Counted from the first letter of the stretch, positions 46,120 through 55,150 are shown. The stretch: DNA of 64,000 bases from Sphingorhabdus sp. M41 (GCF_001586275.1 NZ_CP014545.1:248001-312000), one strand, 5' to 3'. The notes: generated by a model from the sequence alone, not told the origin. Translations and numbers: made by a program.

Positions 46120-46305
46120 TTTATTACTCTTCAGTCGGGCTCTTATCGCATTTTCGCACTGCAATACATAAAAGAATCGCTGATTTCCCGGCCAATCCGG
46201 TTTTTCATCAGCTGTGTTACATCAATATGGCACTAGCAGCAAGCCGGAACAGTATTCGGCCAGTTTTTCAAGTCCAGGTTCGACCAACGACCAATGTCAT
46301 CTTAC

Positions 46306-46334
46306 AAAAAGGCCGATTCGCGAACGAACCGGCC
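46306..46334 (-). terminator. Intrinsic terminator after the GlsB/YeaQ gene
   Basis: On the minus strand GGCCGGTTCG (46334-46325), loop TTCG, CGAATCGGCC (46320-46311) form a 10-bp stem with one G-U pair, followed by five Ts (46310-46306). It lies 37 bases beyond the stop of the small membrane-protein gene. Confidence 0.9.
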
Positions 46335-46370
46335 CTTGATATTTCCAAGTTACGTGCCGAAAAGCGGCTT

Positions 46371-46634
46371 TTAGCGCACCCGGCCACGTTGGATGAGGTT
46401 GAGTATCAGCAACAGAACAACCGCGCCGACAAAAGCGGTGAGCAGCCCGGCGATCGAAAATTCCTGAATACTTCCGCCGAAGCCGAAATAGGCGCCGACG
46501 AAATTGCCGATCACCGAACCGATGATGCCGACGATAATATTCCAAAAGACGCCCATGGACGCATCACGCCCCATCACCATGCTAGCCAGCCAGCCTGCGA
46601 TGCCACCGACGATCAATGCAATAATCCAACCCAT
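46371..46634 (-). CDS. GlsB/YeaQ/YmgE family stress-response membrane protein
   Basis: An 87-residue protein with three hydrophobic glycine-rich helices: MGWIIALIVGGIAGWLASMV at the N-terminus, then VFWNIIVGIIGSVIGNFVG, and a last helix ending VVLLLILNLIQRGRVR. This is the transglycosylase-associated (GlsB/YeaQ) family, often induced by general stress; the molecular function is unknown. GGAGGAAC directly precedes the start. No general-stress (EcfG-type) promoter was seen upstream. Confidence 0.92.
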   Translation of the reverse strand: MGWIIALIVGGIAGWLASMVMGRDASMGVFWNIIVGIIGSVIGNFVGAYFGFGGSIQEFSIAGLLTAFVGAVVLLLILNLIQRGRVR

Positions 46635-46721
46635 ATGTTCCTCCTGATTTTATGCGAGCGGAAATTTCTTGTGCTCGTAAATTCAGCTACATAGCGAATT
46701 ATTGTGATGACTTGAAGGAAT

Positions 46722-46754
46722 AAAAGGGACCGCCGGCATCCCGCCGACGATCCC
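46722..46754 (-). terminator. Intrinsic terminator after sciP
   Basis: On the minus strand GGGATCGTCGGC (46754-46743), a 5-base loop, then GCCGGCGGTCCC (46737-46726) form a 12-bp stem with two G-U pairs, followed by TTTTA. It starts 28 bases after the sciP stop. Confidence 0.88.
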
Positions 46755-46782
46755 TTCAATATTTTATGTGATTAAAAGCCCG

Positions 46783-47082
46783 TCAATATTTCTGCTGGCG
46801 CTCATACAAGTCGCGATAATGTTGGATTCGCGTGACCCGCAGCCCGGGCATGCCGGAACGGTCAACGGCCCGCTGCCAGGATGCAAATTCTTCCAACGAA
46901 AGATCGTAACGATCGCAGACTTCATCGACGGACAGCAAGCCGCCGTTGACTGCCGCGACGACTTCCGCCTTGCGGCGTACTACCCAGCGAGTCGTACCGG
47001 GTTTCGGCAAATCATCAATGGTGAGTGGTTCACCAAGGGGCCCGACAACTTGCGCTGGTTTTATTTTCTGGTTTTCAATCAT
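46783..47082 (-). CDS. sciP: CtrA inhibitor SciP (DUF1153)
   Basis: A 99-residue small helix-turn-helix protein. The family core GTTRWVVRRKAEVVAAVNGG, LSVDEVCDRYDLSLEEFASW and GLRVTRIQHYRD is almost fully recognisable. In Caulobacter SciP accumulates in G1 cells and blocks transcription by the cell-cycle regulator CtrA, so this gene marks the genome as alphaproteobacterial. I prefer the ATG at 47082 (MIENQKIKPAQ) to one 27 bases upstream. It has its own terminator, and no CtrA box was recognised in the 120 bases upstream. Confidence 0.93.
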   Translation of the reverse strand: MIENQKIKPAQVVGPLGEPLTIDDLPKPGTTRWVVRRKAEVVAAVNGGLLSVDEVCDRYDLSLEEFASWQRAVDRSGMPGLRVTRIQHYRDLYERQQKY

Positions 47083-47202
47083 ACTACCCTCAATTTTGCC
47101 TTGCGGCATTTTACCCCGTTTTCCGTTACGTCTGGCCTTCGTAACGGTAGAGATTTTCGATTACCTGAACTGCCAAGGTAAACGTCGCGTTTATCAATTT
47201 GA

Positions 47203-47535
47203 CTATTCTTTCATCTTGTTGATTTCCTGTTGGGCCAGATCAGGCCGAAAACTACCGGTCCTGAACAATATTTCTTCCTCTTGGCCGGCCATTTCGGAAC
47301 GAGGCCTTCCGGCAAAAAAAGCCATCCGGTCATCCATGAAGGAGGCGCTGATCGCTCTCTTTGCACTTCCCAGTTCCTGCTTGGCCGCCACAAATTGCTG
47401 AGCCGACTGGCTGGATGTCTGTCTGGCAATGGCCTTCGCAAGCAACGCCTGTTGATCCGCGAACTGATCGGATACATCCTGGCCTTCATCAAGAACCAGC
47501 CATTCCAGGCCTTTATGGGGGAAGTTCATGTCCAT
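47203..47535 (-). CDS. Hypothetical small protein upstream of sciP
   Basis: I do not recognise this 110-residue protein. It is predicted soluble, Gln- and Glu-rich and mostly helical (QFADQQALLAKAIARQ and QQFVAAKQELGSAKRAI could form short coiled helices). It has no cysteine, no signal peptide and no membrane segment. An alternative start lies two codons in (47529). It lies on the same strand as sciP with a 120-base gap, and is divergent to mnmA with about 190 bases between, in which no element was recognised. Codon use looks normal for the region, which argues for a real gene. Confidence 0.55.
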   Translation of the reverse strand: MDMNFPHKGLEWLVLDEGQDVSDQFADQQALLAKAIARQTSSQSAQQFVAAKQELGSAKRAISASFMDDRMAFFAGRPRSEMAGQEEEILFRTGSFRPDLAQQEINKMKE

Positions 47536-47724
47536 AAATGTTGGTCTAGCAGCGAAGGTATAAGCTAGTGTAAAAGGGATGTTTACGAGGTCTTAGGACA
47601 AGTTAATCAATCCTTCCTTGTATCGCACCAATTCGTACCAAAATGGATCATATCGGGGCTCGGAAAGGGAAATGTTCGCTGCGCTGGCGCAAGCGGCGGG
47701 ATTTCTTTAAGGGATGCAATTGTG

Positions 47725-48858
47725 ATGATGGATTATATTAACGGAAATTTTCAGCTCGGCGACGATCTGACGGGCAAGCGCATTGTAGTGGCCATGTCGG
47801 GTGGTGTTGATTCAAGCGTCGTAGCGGCCCTGGCGGCCCGAACCGGTGCGGAAACCATTGGCATTACCCTGCAGCTTTATGACCATGGTGAAGCGGTCGG
47901 GCGCGTCGGCAGCTGTTGCGCTGGACAGGATATTCGCGATGCCCGCGCCGTAGCTGACCGGCTTGGCATCGCCCATTATGTCTTTGACCACGCCAGCCGG
48001 TTCAAGGATTCGGTGATGGATGTCTTTGCTGATGAATATATGGCCGGCCGGACACCGATTCCCTGCGTGCAGTGCAATATGGGTGTAAAATTCACCGATC
48101 TGCTGCAATTGTCCCGCGAACTGGGTGCTGACTGTCTGGCTACCGGTCATTATGTACGACGCGTTGCCGGTCCGGAAGGCGCAGAATTGCACCGGGCGCT
48201 CGATCCGGCGCGCGACCAGAGCTATTTCCTGTTTGCAACCACGCAGGATCAGCTGGATTATCTGCGTTTTCCGCTGGGGGACATGCCCAAGACGAAAGTG
48301 CGCGAAATTGCCGAAGAAATGGGGCTGGCGGTGGCCTTCAAGCCGGACAGTCAGGACATCTGCTTCGTGCCCAATGGCGACTATGCCAGCGTCGTACGCA
48401 AATTGCGCCCGGACGCAGACGATGACGGCGAGATTGTGCATATTGATGGCACGACTATGGGGCGACACAAGGGGCTGATCCATTATACTGTCGGGCAGCG
48501 CAAGGGACTGGAAATTGGCGGCCAGGCCGAACCGCTCTACGTTATTCGGCTGGAACCGGAAGCAAAACGCGTCATCGTTGGACCGAAAGCGGCTCTGGCG
48601 GTGGCCTCAGCATCGCTGCGAGATATCAACTGGATTGGCGGAGACTATGTCGGCCCGGTCGAGGTTAAGGTCCGTTCGATGGCCAAGCCAACCCTCGCTC
48701 GTTTAGAAGGGCAAGAGCTGCGATTCCACAACCCGGAATTCGGCGTTTCGCCAGGGCAGGCAGCGGTTTTTTATCACAAGGATCGGGTGTTGGGCGGAGG
48801 CTGGATCGACAGTACTGCTGCGGTTGAACAGCAGTGGCTGGCGGGCGTCGAAGTATAG
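47725..48858 (+). CDS. mnmA: tRNA-specific 2-thiouridylase MnmA
   Basis: A 377-residue enzyme that places sulfur on U34 of tRNA-Lys, -Glu and -Gln using ATP. The PP-loop [18 protein letters not shown] (near residue 22) binds ATP. The catalytic cysteine pair appears in [14 protein letters not shown] and in [14 protein letters not shown], with the tRNA-binding and C-terminal barrel domains following. The start is ambiguous between a GTG at 47722 and ATGs at 47725 and 47728; AGGGA lies upstream. Monocistronic, convergent with the small gene at 48860. Confidence 0.95.
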   Translation: MMDYINGNFQLGDDLTGKRIVVAMSGGVDSSVVAALAARTGAETIGITLQLYDHGEAVGRVGSCCAGQDIRDARAVADRLGIAHYVFDHASRFKDSVMDVFADEYMAGRTPIPCVQCNMGVKFTDLLQLSRELGADCLATGHYVRRVAGPEGAELHRALDPARDQSYFLFATTQDQLDYLRFPLGDMPKTKVREIAEEMGLAVAFKPDSQDICFVPNGDYASVVRKLRPDADDDGEIVHIDGTTMGRHKGLIHYTVGQRKGLEIGGQAEPLYVIRLEPEAKRVIVGPKAALAVASASLRDINWIGGDYVGPVEVKVRSMAKPTLARLEGQELRFHNPEFGVSPGQAAVFYHKDRVLGGGWIDSTAAVEQQWLAGVEV

Positions 48859-48859
48859 T

Positions 48860-49228
48860 TTACTCGTTCGCCAGCTGATTGTCGGTGAGCATCACGCAGC
48901 CCCAGCCCTCGCGAAATTCAGCTGTAGCCGATTTTATCAACGGTACCGAAGCCGTCACCCTTTTGCGTTCTTCATCCACCGACAGGCCGATCAATTCCAT
49001 GCCGGGTTCAAAATCTTTCCGGCAATCGTCGATATCGCGCCCTCCCACATAGTGGCAGGAACAGGCCACCCGGGCGCCATAAGCGGTGCCGACATTCAGC
49101 TGCCCTTTGATAAACGCATAATTATACGCCAGCACAGCGATCAGAATGAGCAGGAAAAGCGCTCCAATATGGACTGCCAGACGCCTTTTGGACAGCGGAG
49201 CACGTGATGTTCTTTTTACGGTTGCCAT
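48860..49228 (-). CDS. Hypothetical single-pass membrane protein with CSC motif
   Basis: A 122-residue protein of unknown function. A basic N-terminus, one membrane helix (LAVHIGALFLLILIAVLAYNYAF, about 18-40) and a periplasmic domain with four cysteines: VACSCHYVGGRDIDDCRKDF and GWGCVMLTD. Such a cysteine pattern could form disulfides or bind a metal. Its stop is one base past the mnmA stop, and its start is 29 bases from that of the divergent serine hydrolase, leaving almost no room for separate promoters. A functional pairing with that hydrolase is possible but only inferred from position. Confidence 0.68.
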   Translation of the reverse strand: MATVKRTSRAPLSKRRLAVHIGALFLLILIAVLAYNYAFIKGQLNVGTAYGARVACSCHYVGGRDIDDCRKDFEPGMELIGLSVDEERKRVTASVPLIKSATAEFREGWGCVMLTDNQLANE

Positions 49229-49257
49229 GGTGGCTTCTATTGGTGCAACGACATCGC

Positions 49258-50400
49258 ATGCACAAGATTAAACTCGCTTTGATATCGGTTCTGACACTTG
49301 CTGTTTCCGGATGCGGCGGCACTCGGGATTCAGAGGCCGCACCGCATAAGACCGCTGCTGAACTAGCCTATATTTCTGACGCCAGCCCGATCGCCAAGGC
49401 ACGGCTGGATGCAGCGATCGCACCGCTGTTCGAAAATCCTGAAATGGCTGAAACGCGGGCTTTCCTGGTTATGTACCGGGGAAAAATCATCGCCGAACGC
49501 TATGGTGAGGGCTATGATGAAGATACACGGTTCATCAGTTGGTCAATGGCGAAAAGCTTTACCGGAGCGCTGATCGGCTTTCTGGTTGCCGATGGCCGGC
49601 TGGTGCTTGACGATCCGGCACCAGTGCCAGCATGGCAAAGGCCTGGCGATCCGCGGGGCGAGATCACTTTGCGGCATTTGCTCCACATGTCCTCCGGTCT
49701 TGATCATACGGAAGTGCCCGAAGAGGGAGGCAAAACGATTTTCGAGGCTGACACCAACCGGATGCTGTTTCTGGATGGCGCTCAGGATGTTGCGGCTTAT
49801 GCCGAAGCTCGCCCTATGGAGGCCAAAGCGGGAGAGAAATTCGAATATAGTACCCCAACCAGCATCATTCTCTCCGACATCATCACTCGGACGCTGACGA
49901 AGAGCACCGACCCGCAGGTCCGGCGCGATATCACCCTGCGCTTCATCCGCGGCCGACTGCTCGAGCCATTGGATATGGGCGGCACATTTCCGGAATTCGG
50001 GCCAAGCGGGACGTTTCTGGGCGGCAGCTTCATCCATGCAACCGCACGCGACTATGGCAAGTTCGGAGAATTTCTGCGCCACAATGGCGCTCGCAAAGGC
50101 GCTCAGCATTTACCCGTCAGCTGGGTGCGGTTCATGAAAAATTCGTCGCAAAATGATCCTGCCTATGGCGGCCATCTCTGGCTGAACAAAAGACGACCCG
50201 AGGGCCGCGGTCAGGTGCTGTTTCCGGACAATGGACCGGACACCATTTTTGCGGCACTAGGGCATCTTGGTCAGCAGATTGTGGTCTCTCCCGAACAGCA
50301 ACTGACCGTGGTCCGGCTTGGCAAGACCCAGGACGATGTTCTGGAACCGATGAGTAACCAGATTGGCCGGATCATGGCGCTGTTCCCTATAAACGGGTAA
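49258..50400 (+). CDS. Serine hydrolase, beta-lactamase/6-aminohexanoate-dimer hydrolase-like lipoprotein
   Basis: A 380-residue exported serine hydrolase of the class C beta-lactamase fold. The lipoprotein signal ends in LAVSGCGG (lipid-modified Cys at about residue 18). The catalytic Ser-Lys pair is in SWSMAKSFTGALIG, a Tyr motif appears as FEYSTPTS, and GHLG near the C-terminus is the third-box equivalent. Members hydrolyse amides, esters or cyclic oligomers; the substrate is not known. I chose the ATG at 49258 because it starts a clean lipoprotein signal; a GTG at 49204 would add residues within the divergent gene. Confidence 0.85.
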   Translation: MHKIKLALISVLTLAVSGCGGTRDSEAAPHKTAAELAYISDASPIAKARLDAAIAPLFENPEMAETRAFLVMYRGKIIAERYGEGYDEDTRFISWSMAKSFTGALIGFLVADGRLVLDDPAPVPAWQRPGDPRGEITLRHLLHMSSGLDHTEVPEEGGKTIFEADTNRMLFLDGAQDVAAYAEARPMEAKAGEKFEYSTPTSIILSDIITRTLTKSTDPQVRRDITLRFIRGRLLEPLDMGGTFPEFGPSGTFLGGSFIHATARDYGKFGEFLRHNGARKGAQHLPVSWVRFMKNSSQNDPAYGGHLWLNKRRPEGRGQVLFPDNGPDTIFAALGHLGQQIVVSPEQQLTVVRLGKTQDDVLEPMSNQIGRIMALFPING

Positions 50401-50420
50401 CTCCAGCCTCTATCAGGCTG

Positions 50421-51215
50421 CTACAGGCGAAACACGCCTTCCACTACGGTTATACATTTTCCGCCCAGCCAGGCGCGGTCGCCATCGAGGCGGCAATTGA
50501 CGTAGCCTCCACGCTGGCTCGCCTGATAAGCGGTGAAACTATTGCGGCCCAACTGCTTGGCCCAAAAGGGTGTAAGCACCGCATGCGCAGATCCGGTTAC
50601 GCTATCTTCGTCGACCCCGCCGCCTGGCACAAAAACCCGGCTGAGCACATCGGTGTCTTTTCCCGGCGCGGTGCAAATAAATTGCGCGTCACCGAGCGCA
50701 GCCAGCGCTTTCAGGTCGGGTTTTAGCGCCAGCACTTCATCGGCATTGGCATAGCGCAGCACATGATAACGCCCTTCGTGGAACTGGGTCTCGACAGGGC
50801 TGCCGCCAACCAATGCGACAATTTCGGGCATTTCTTTTGGCGCGGGGGCGTAAGAAGGCAAATCCAGTGCATAGCCGTCACCATCGCGCTTGACGGTCAA
50901 AATGCCTGCTTTTCTCGTCCGGAACGTGACTTGTTGCCGTTCGGGTTGTTGCGACAATATTATATGTCCGCTGGCCAGCGTTGCATGGCCGCAGAGTGCG
51001 ATTTCCACCGTGGGAGTGAACCAGCGTAATTCGTAATCGGCATCGCCGCTCACATCGGGGAGATAAAATGCGGTCTCGGCGAAATTATTCTCTTCGCCGA
51101 TTGCTTGCAGGACGTGATCCTCGAGCCAGCTCTCCAGCGGCATGACAGCCGCCTGGTTACCGGTGAAGGGGCGGTCGGCAAAGGCGTCTACATGATAATA
51201 AGGCAGGTTTGTCAT
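50421..51215 (-). CDS. PhzF family isomerase-like protein
   Basis: A 264-residue member of the PhzF/diaminopimelate-epimerase fold, built of two similar halves. The family start YYHVDAFADRPFTGNQAAV and the catalytic Glu in NNFAETAFYL (about residue 45) are present, as is the second-half GGGVDEDSVTGSAH. Apart from true phenazine genes, most bacterial PhzF-like proteins have no known substrate, and no phenazine genes are nearby. It follows pdxH with an ATGA overlap and ends 20 bases from the convergent hydrolase gene. Confidence 0.9.
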   Translation of the reverse strand: MTNLPYYHVDAFADRPFTGNQAAVMPLESWLEDHVLQAIGEENNFAETAFYLPDVSGDADYELRWFTPTVEIALCGHATLASGHIILSQQPERQQVTFRTRKAGILTVKRDGDGYALDLPSYAPAPKEMPEIVALVGGSPVETQFHEGRYHVLRYANADEVLALKPDLKALAALGDAQFICTAPGKDTDVLSRVFVPGGGVDEDSVTGSAHAVLTPFWAKQLGRNSFTAYQASQRGGYVNCRLDGDRAWLGGKCITVVEGVFRL

Positions 51216-51787
51216 GGGTAGAGCAGTCCTTCCGTCCAGTCGTCACCGTCGCGGACAAAGGTCCGCCGTTCGTGCAGCCGGTGCGCCCGGTCCTGCCAGA
51301 ATTCAAACCGCGCGGGCGTCAGGCGATAGCCAGACCAGTGCGGTGGTCGCGGCACATCGCTTCCTTCGAATCGCTTGGTCATTTCCGCGAACCGATCTTC
51401 AAAGGTGGCACGATCCGCTAGGGAACGGGACTGATCCGATGCCCAGGCGCCGAGCTGCGAATCCCGGCTGCGCGAGGCAAAATAGGCATCTGCCAGATTA
51501 TCTGCAACGGTCGAGATATGGCCTTCGATCCGGATCTGGCGGCGCAGGCTTTTCCAGTGAAACAGGATAGCTGCCTTGGGATTTTCCGCGATGTCGCCAG
51601 CCTTGCGGCTTTGCTGGTTGGTGTAGAAGATAAAACCATCGGGGCCGTGACCCTTTAGCAGCACCATCCGCGCCGACGGTTGTCCGTCGGCATCGGCGGT
51701 CGCGATGGTCATGGCGTTGCTGTCGTTGATCTCGGTTTCGCGCGCTTCGGCGAACCAGATCTCGAAAAGGGAAAATGGATCGGTCAT
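51212..51787 (-). CDS. pdxH: Pyridoxamine 5'-phosphate oxidase
   Basis: A 191-residue FMN enzyme making pyridoxal phosphate from PNP or PMP, the last step of vitamin B6 synthesis and salvage. Typical segments are NAMTIATADADGQPSARMVLLKG, GFIFYTNQQSRKAGDI, and near the C-terminus HRLHERRTF, which keeps the substrate-binding Arg and His. The terminal motif, usually RLAP, is LLYP here, an unusual ending. The ATG at 51787 follows AGAGGAAG. It is cotranscribed with the PhzF-like gene (ATGA overlap). Confidence 0.93.
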   Translation of the reverse strand: MTDPFSLFEIWFAEARETEINDSNAMTIATADADGQPSARMVLLKGHGPDGFIFYTNQQSRKAGDIAENPKAAILFHWKSLRRQIRIEGHISTVADNLADAYFASRSRDSQLGAWASDQSRSLADRATFEDRFAEMTKRFEGSDVPRPPHWSGYRLTPARFEFWQDRAHRLHERRTFVRDGDDWTEGLLYP

Positions 51788-51889
51788 GGCGCTTCCTCTA
51801 ACATCCTGCCGGCGAGCGGCAAACAAACAAAATTTTGCCCGGCGACAAAGCGCTGTTTTCTGCTAGAAGCGCGGTATAGAGGGGGAGTT

Positions 51890-52348
51890 ATGAACTGGGA
51901 CCTGATATTTACGATCCCCAATAATTATGCATTGTTGATGTGGTTGATCCTCGCATTTGCACCGCGCACGAAAGCGATACTGACGGGGCTGTTCTATGGT
52001 GGCATCGGCCTACTGGCCTGTACTTATGCGCTGACCATCATCCCGTTGATGACGGGAATTGTCGACGGTGGCACCGCGGGTGTTCCTGATTTTTCGAGCC
52101 TGGCGGGTGTTCAGCAATTGCTTGCCAGCCCAGGCGGAGCGACCGTGGGATGGATCCACTATCTCGCCTTTGATCTGTTCGTCGGCCTGTGGGTCGCGCG
52201 CAATGCGGATAAATACGGGTTTGCACGCTGGATACAGATACCTATCTTGGCTTTTGTTCTGATGCTGGGGCCATTGGGACTGGTTCTTTATCTGCTGCTG
52301 CGTTTCACGCGACATAACAAGGTTGCAGATGCCGTTATACCCGAATAA
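51890..52348 (+). CDS. ABA4-like (DUF4281) membrane protein
   Basis: A 152-residue protein with four hydrophobic helices, starting WDLIFTIPNNYALLMWLIL, with GWIHYLAFDLFVGLWVARN in the centre and a helix ending GPLGLVLYLLLRF. This is the ABA4-like family, named after a plant protein needed for neoxanthin synthesis; the bacterial role is unknown, perhaps carotenoid-related. GGGGGAG precedes the ATG at 51890. It stands 69 bases before the DnaJ-like gene on the same strand and may share its transcript. Confidence 0.88.
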   Translation: MNWDLIFTIPNNYALLMWLILAFAPRTKAILTGLFYGGIGLLACTYALTIIPLMTGIVDGGTAGVPDFSSLAGVQQLLASPGGATVGWIHYLAFDLFVGLWVARNADKYGFARWIQIPILAFVLMLGPLGLVLYLLLRFTRHNKVADAVIPE

Positions 52349-52417
52349 GACAGTGGAGTTGAAAATTGGCGATAAATGCCAATCTCTGCATGGTAAGGAT
52401 TTGAAAAAGGTCAAATA

Positions 52418-53332
52418 ATGATAGATCCCTATCAAGCATTGGGTGTTGCCAAGGGTGCAAACGACAAGGAAATCAAGAGCGCCTATCGCAAGCTCGCCAA
52501 GGAACTGCACCCCGACAAGAACAAGGATAATCCCAAGGCGACGGAGCGTTTCTCCGACGTCACCAAGGCTTATGACCTGTTGCTGGACAAGGACAAGCGC
52601 GCGCAATTTGATCGCGGAGAGATCGATGGGGAGGGCAATCCTACCGCACCGTTCGGCTTCGGCGGCGGGGGCGGCTATCAGCGCGGTCCGGCTGGCCAGC
52701 AACATGATTTTGGCAATGCCGGTGCCGATTTTGGCGATATTTTTGAAGGCCTCTTTGGCGGCGGCGGCGGCGGTTCGCCTTTCGGGAGTCGTCAACGCAG
52801 CGCGCCGCCGCAAAAAGGCGCCAATGTAGCCTATCGGCTGAAGGTCGAATTTATCGCTGCAGCAACGCTACAGAAACAGCGTATCACGCTTGAAGATGGT
52901 AAAACCATTGATCTCAGCCTGCCCAAAGGTGTCGAGGAAGGCACGCAGATGCGGCTTAGCGGAAAGGGCCGTGCGGGTCCGGGCGGCAATGGCGACGCGA
53001 TCGTGACGATTCATATCAATCCTCACCCATTTTATAAGCGCGATGGCGACAATATCACGCTGGAACTGCCGATCAGTCTGAAAGAGGCAGTGGAAGGTGC
53101 CAAGATCAAGGTGCCCACAGTGGATGGACCCGTGATGCTTTCCATTCCCGCTGGCTCGGATTCGGGCAAGACACTGCGCTTGAAAAACAGGGGTTTCCAC
53201 GGAAAATCCGGTGCGCGTGGCAATCAGCTGGTCACTTTGATGATCACCTTGCCTGAAAAAGACGACAAGCTGGCAGAATTTGTGAAGGACTGGAATCCGA
53301 AAGACAATCCGCGCGCCAGTATGGGGGTTTAG
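52418..53332 (+). CDS. DnaJ-like co-chaperone without zinc finger (CbpA type)
   Basis: A 304-residue J-protein. The J domain (1-70) has the HPD motif in LAKELHPDKNKDN, which stimulates DnaK ATPase. A Gly/Phe-rich stretch (about 75-130) follows, and then the two beta-barrel C-terminal domains (about 140-295) without the cysteine-rich zinc domain, as in CbpA or type II J-proteins. It would deliver substrates to DnaK in parallel with a canonical DnaJ. Gene position gives no further clue; the BrkB-like gene follows after 18 bases. Confidence 0.93.
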   Translation: MIDPYQALGVAKGANDKEIKSAYRKLAKELHPDKNKDNPKATERFSDVTKAYDLLLDKDKRAQFDRGEIDGEGNPTAPFGFGGGGGYQRGPAGQQHDFGNAGADFGDIFEGLFGGGGGGSPFGSRQRSAPPQKGANVAYRLKVEFIAAATLQKQRITLEDGKTIDLSLPKGVEEGTQMRLSGKGRAGPGGNGDAIVTIHINPHPFYKRDGDNITLELPISLKEAVEGAKIKVPTVDGPVMLSIPAGSDSGKTLRLKNRGFHGKSGARGNQLVTLMITLPEKDDKLAEFVKDWNPKDNPRASMGV

Positions 53333-53350
53333 GCTTGGCCGGGAATTTCC

Positions 53351-54280
53351 ATGCCTGAACTCTCTCCCGAGGCTCGGCGCCGGGGCCAGAGGGATTTACC
53401 CGGCAATCGAACCGGAGAGGTGCTGGCCGATGAAGATCTGGCCGGTCGTGCCGCCATCATTATCAAGCGCACCGCAGTAGGTGTCTATTATGATGGTTTC
53501 ACTTTTGCGGGGAATTTTGCCTATCTTTCGCTGCTGGCCGTATTTTCCTTCTTCATTGTTGCGGCTGCGGTAGTCGGCAGTTTCGGCCAGACCGCTGTCG
53601 GTACCGATTTTGTCGAGGCCTTTCTGGTGACCGTTCCGCCCTCGGTCGCAGCGGCGCTGCATGATCCGATCAATGACGCGATGACCGCCCGGACCGGCGC
53701 ATTATTATGGTTCAGCGCAATCGTCGGATTGTGGACTACAACCAGCCTGATCGAGACGATCCGGCAAATTCTCCACCGTGCCTATGGTGTTCAGGCGCAA
53801 CGCGCTTTCTGGGAATATCGCCTGACATCAATTGTGCTGATTTTATTCTCGGTGTTCTTTGCGATGCTGGCGCTCAGCGCGCAGTTTGTGGTGGCCGCTA
53901 TCAGCGGGTTTCTGGGAACCTATTTCCCGGCGGTCGAGAGCGATGCGCTTTGGCTGTCGCTTTCCAACGCGATCCCTTTTCTGGTGCTGTTTGCGACTTT
54001 ATATCTTTTGTTCCGCTTGCTTACGCCTCGCCAATATCGGTATCGCCAATATCCCAAATGGCCGGGTGCTGTTTTTATCAGCGGCTGGTGGCTGTTGATC
54101 ACCGGATTGCTACCGGTATTTCTAAAATATGCGGCAAATTACCAGCTTACCTATGGCAGCCTCGCCGGGGTTATCATCACGCTCATTTTTTTCTACCTCG
54201 TCGGCCTCGGTATGGTTATTGGGGCAGAGATAAATGCTGCTTTGGCCGAGCGACCGTCGCGAAACGGGGCTAGTGAATGA
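53351..54280 (+). CDS. YihY/BrkB family membrane protein
   Basis: A 309-residue protein with six hydrophobic helices, starting with the family-typical TAVGVYYDGFTFAGNFAYLSLLAVF. GALLWFSAIVGLWTTTSLIETI and RQYRYRQYPKWPGAVFISGWWL are further YihY/BrkB signatures. Despite the old name ribonuclease BN, these are membrane proteins of unclear function. The start lies 18 bases after the DnaJ-like gene; fabI follows after 66 bases, so all three may be one transcript. Confidence 0.9.
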   Translation: MPELSPEARRRGQRDLPGNRTGEVLADEDLAGRAAIIIKRTAVGVYYDGFTFAGNFAYLSLLAVFSFFIVAAAVVGSFGQTAVGTDFVEAFLVTVPPSVAAALHDPINDAMTARTGALLWFSAIVGLWTTTSLIETIRQILHRAYGVQAQRAFWEYRLTSIVLILFSVFFAMLALSAQFVVAAISGFLGTYFPAVESDALWLSLSNAIPFLVLFATLYLLFRLLTPRQYRYRQYPKWPGAVFISGWWLLITGLLPVFLKYAANYQLTYGSLAGVIITLIFFYLVGLGMVIGAEINAALAERPSRNGASE

Positions 54281-54346
54281 TCCGCTGGAAAATCATCCGG
54301 ATAGCGTTTATCAGCAGCGATTATCTGATTTCAGGAGACCGGGGCA

Positions 54347-55150
54347 ATGAGTGATTTAATGCAGGGCAAGCGCGGCTTGATCATGGGGCTTGCCAATAAC
54401 AAGTCACTGGCCTGGGGTATCGCTCAGCGTCTGGCTGCGGATGGAGCCGAACTGGCGATCAGCTATCAGGGCGAGGTGATGGCCAAGCGCGTCAAACCGC
54501 TGGCAGAACAACTGGGCTGCGATTTCCTGATTGACTGTGACGTCAGCGATATGGACCAGCTGGATACGGCATTTGCCGAGCTTGAAAAACGCTGGGGCAA
54601 GATTGATTTTGTCGTCCACGCGATCGGTTTCACCAACAAGGAAGCGCTGCGCGGCAAATATTATGATGTGACCCTGGACGATTTTCTGATGACGATGAAT
54701 ATCAGCGTGTACAGCTTCACCGCCGTTGCCAAACGGGCTGCAGCACTGATGAGCGCGGGCGGATCCATGCTCACCTTATCTTATTATGGTGCCGAAAAAG
54801 TCATCCCTCACTATAATGTCATGGGTGTGGCTAAAGCGGCTCTTGAAGCCTCGGTCAAATATCTTGCGAATGATGTCGGTCCTGATGGCATTCGGGTGAA
54901 CGCGATTTCCGCTGGGCCGATCAAGACACTGGCCGCTTCCGGAATTGGCGATTTCCGCTATATTCTGAAATGGAACGAGTTTAATGCACCGCTCCGGCGC
55001 AACGTGACAATTGACGACGTGGGTGCCTCGGCTCTTTATTTCCTGTCCGATCTATCCGCAGGCGTCACTGGCGAAACCCATCATGTAGACGCAGGCTATC
55101 ATACTGTTGGCATGAAGCAGGAAGACGCGCCGGATATTGCGCTGGATTGA
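54347..55150 (+). CDS. fabI: Enoyl-ACP reductase (NADH)
   Basis: A 267-residue short-chain-type reductase performing the last reduction of fatty-acid elongation, the target of triclosan. The start GKRGLIMGLANNKSLAWGIA binds NADH. The catalytic pair is in YYGAEKVIPHYNVMGVAK, with Tyr and Lys in the YX6K spacing of FabI. ISAGPIKTLAASGI is the substrate-loop region. Length is normal. aroC follows after 62 bases on the same strand. Confidence 0.96.
   Translation: MSDLMQGKRGLIMGLANNKSLAWGIAQRLAADGAELAISYQGEVMAKRVKPLAEQLGCDFLIDCDVSDMDQLDTAFAELEKRWGKIDFVVHAIGFTNKEALRGKYYDVTLDDFLMTMNISVYSFTAVAKRAAALMSAGGSMLTLSYYGAEKVIPHYNVMGVAKAALEASVKYLANDVGPDGIRVNAISAGPIKTLAASGIGDFRYILKWNEFNAPLRRNVTIDDVGASALYFLSDLSAGVTGETHHVDAGYHTVGMKQEDAPDIALD

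Noticed and set aside
49204-49257. Earlier GTG start for the serine hydrolase
   Set aside because: It adds residues before a clean lipoprotein signal and overlaps the divergent gene; the ATG at 49258 explains the lipobox better.
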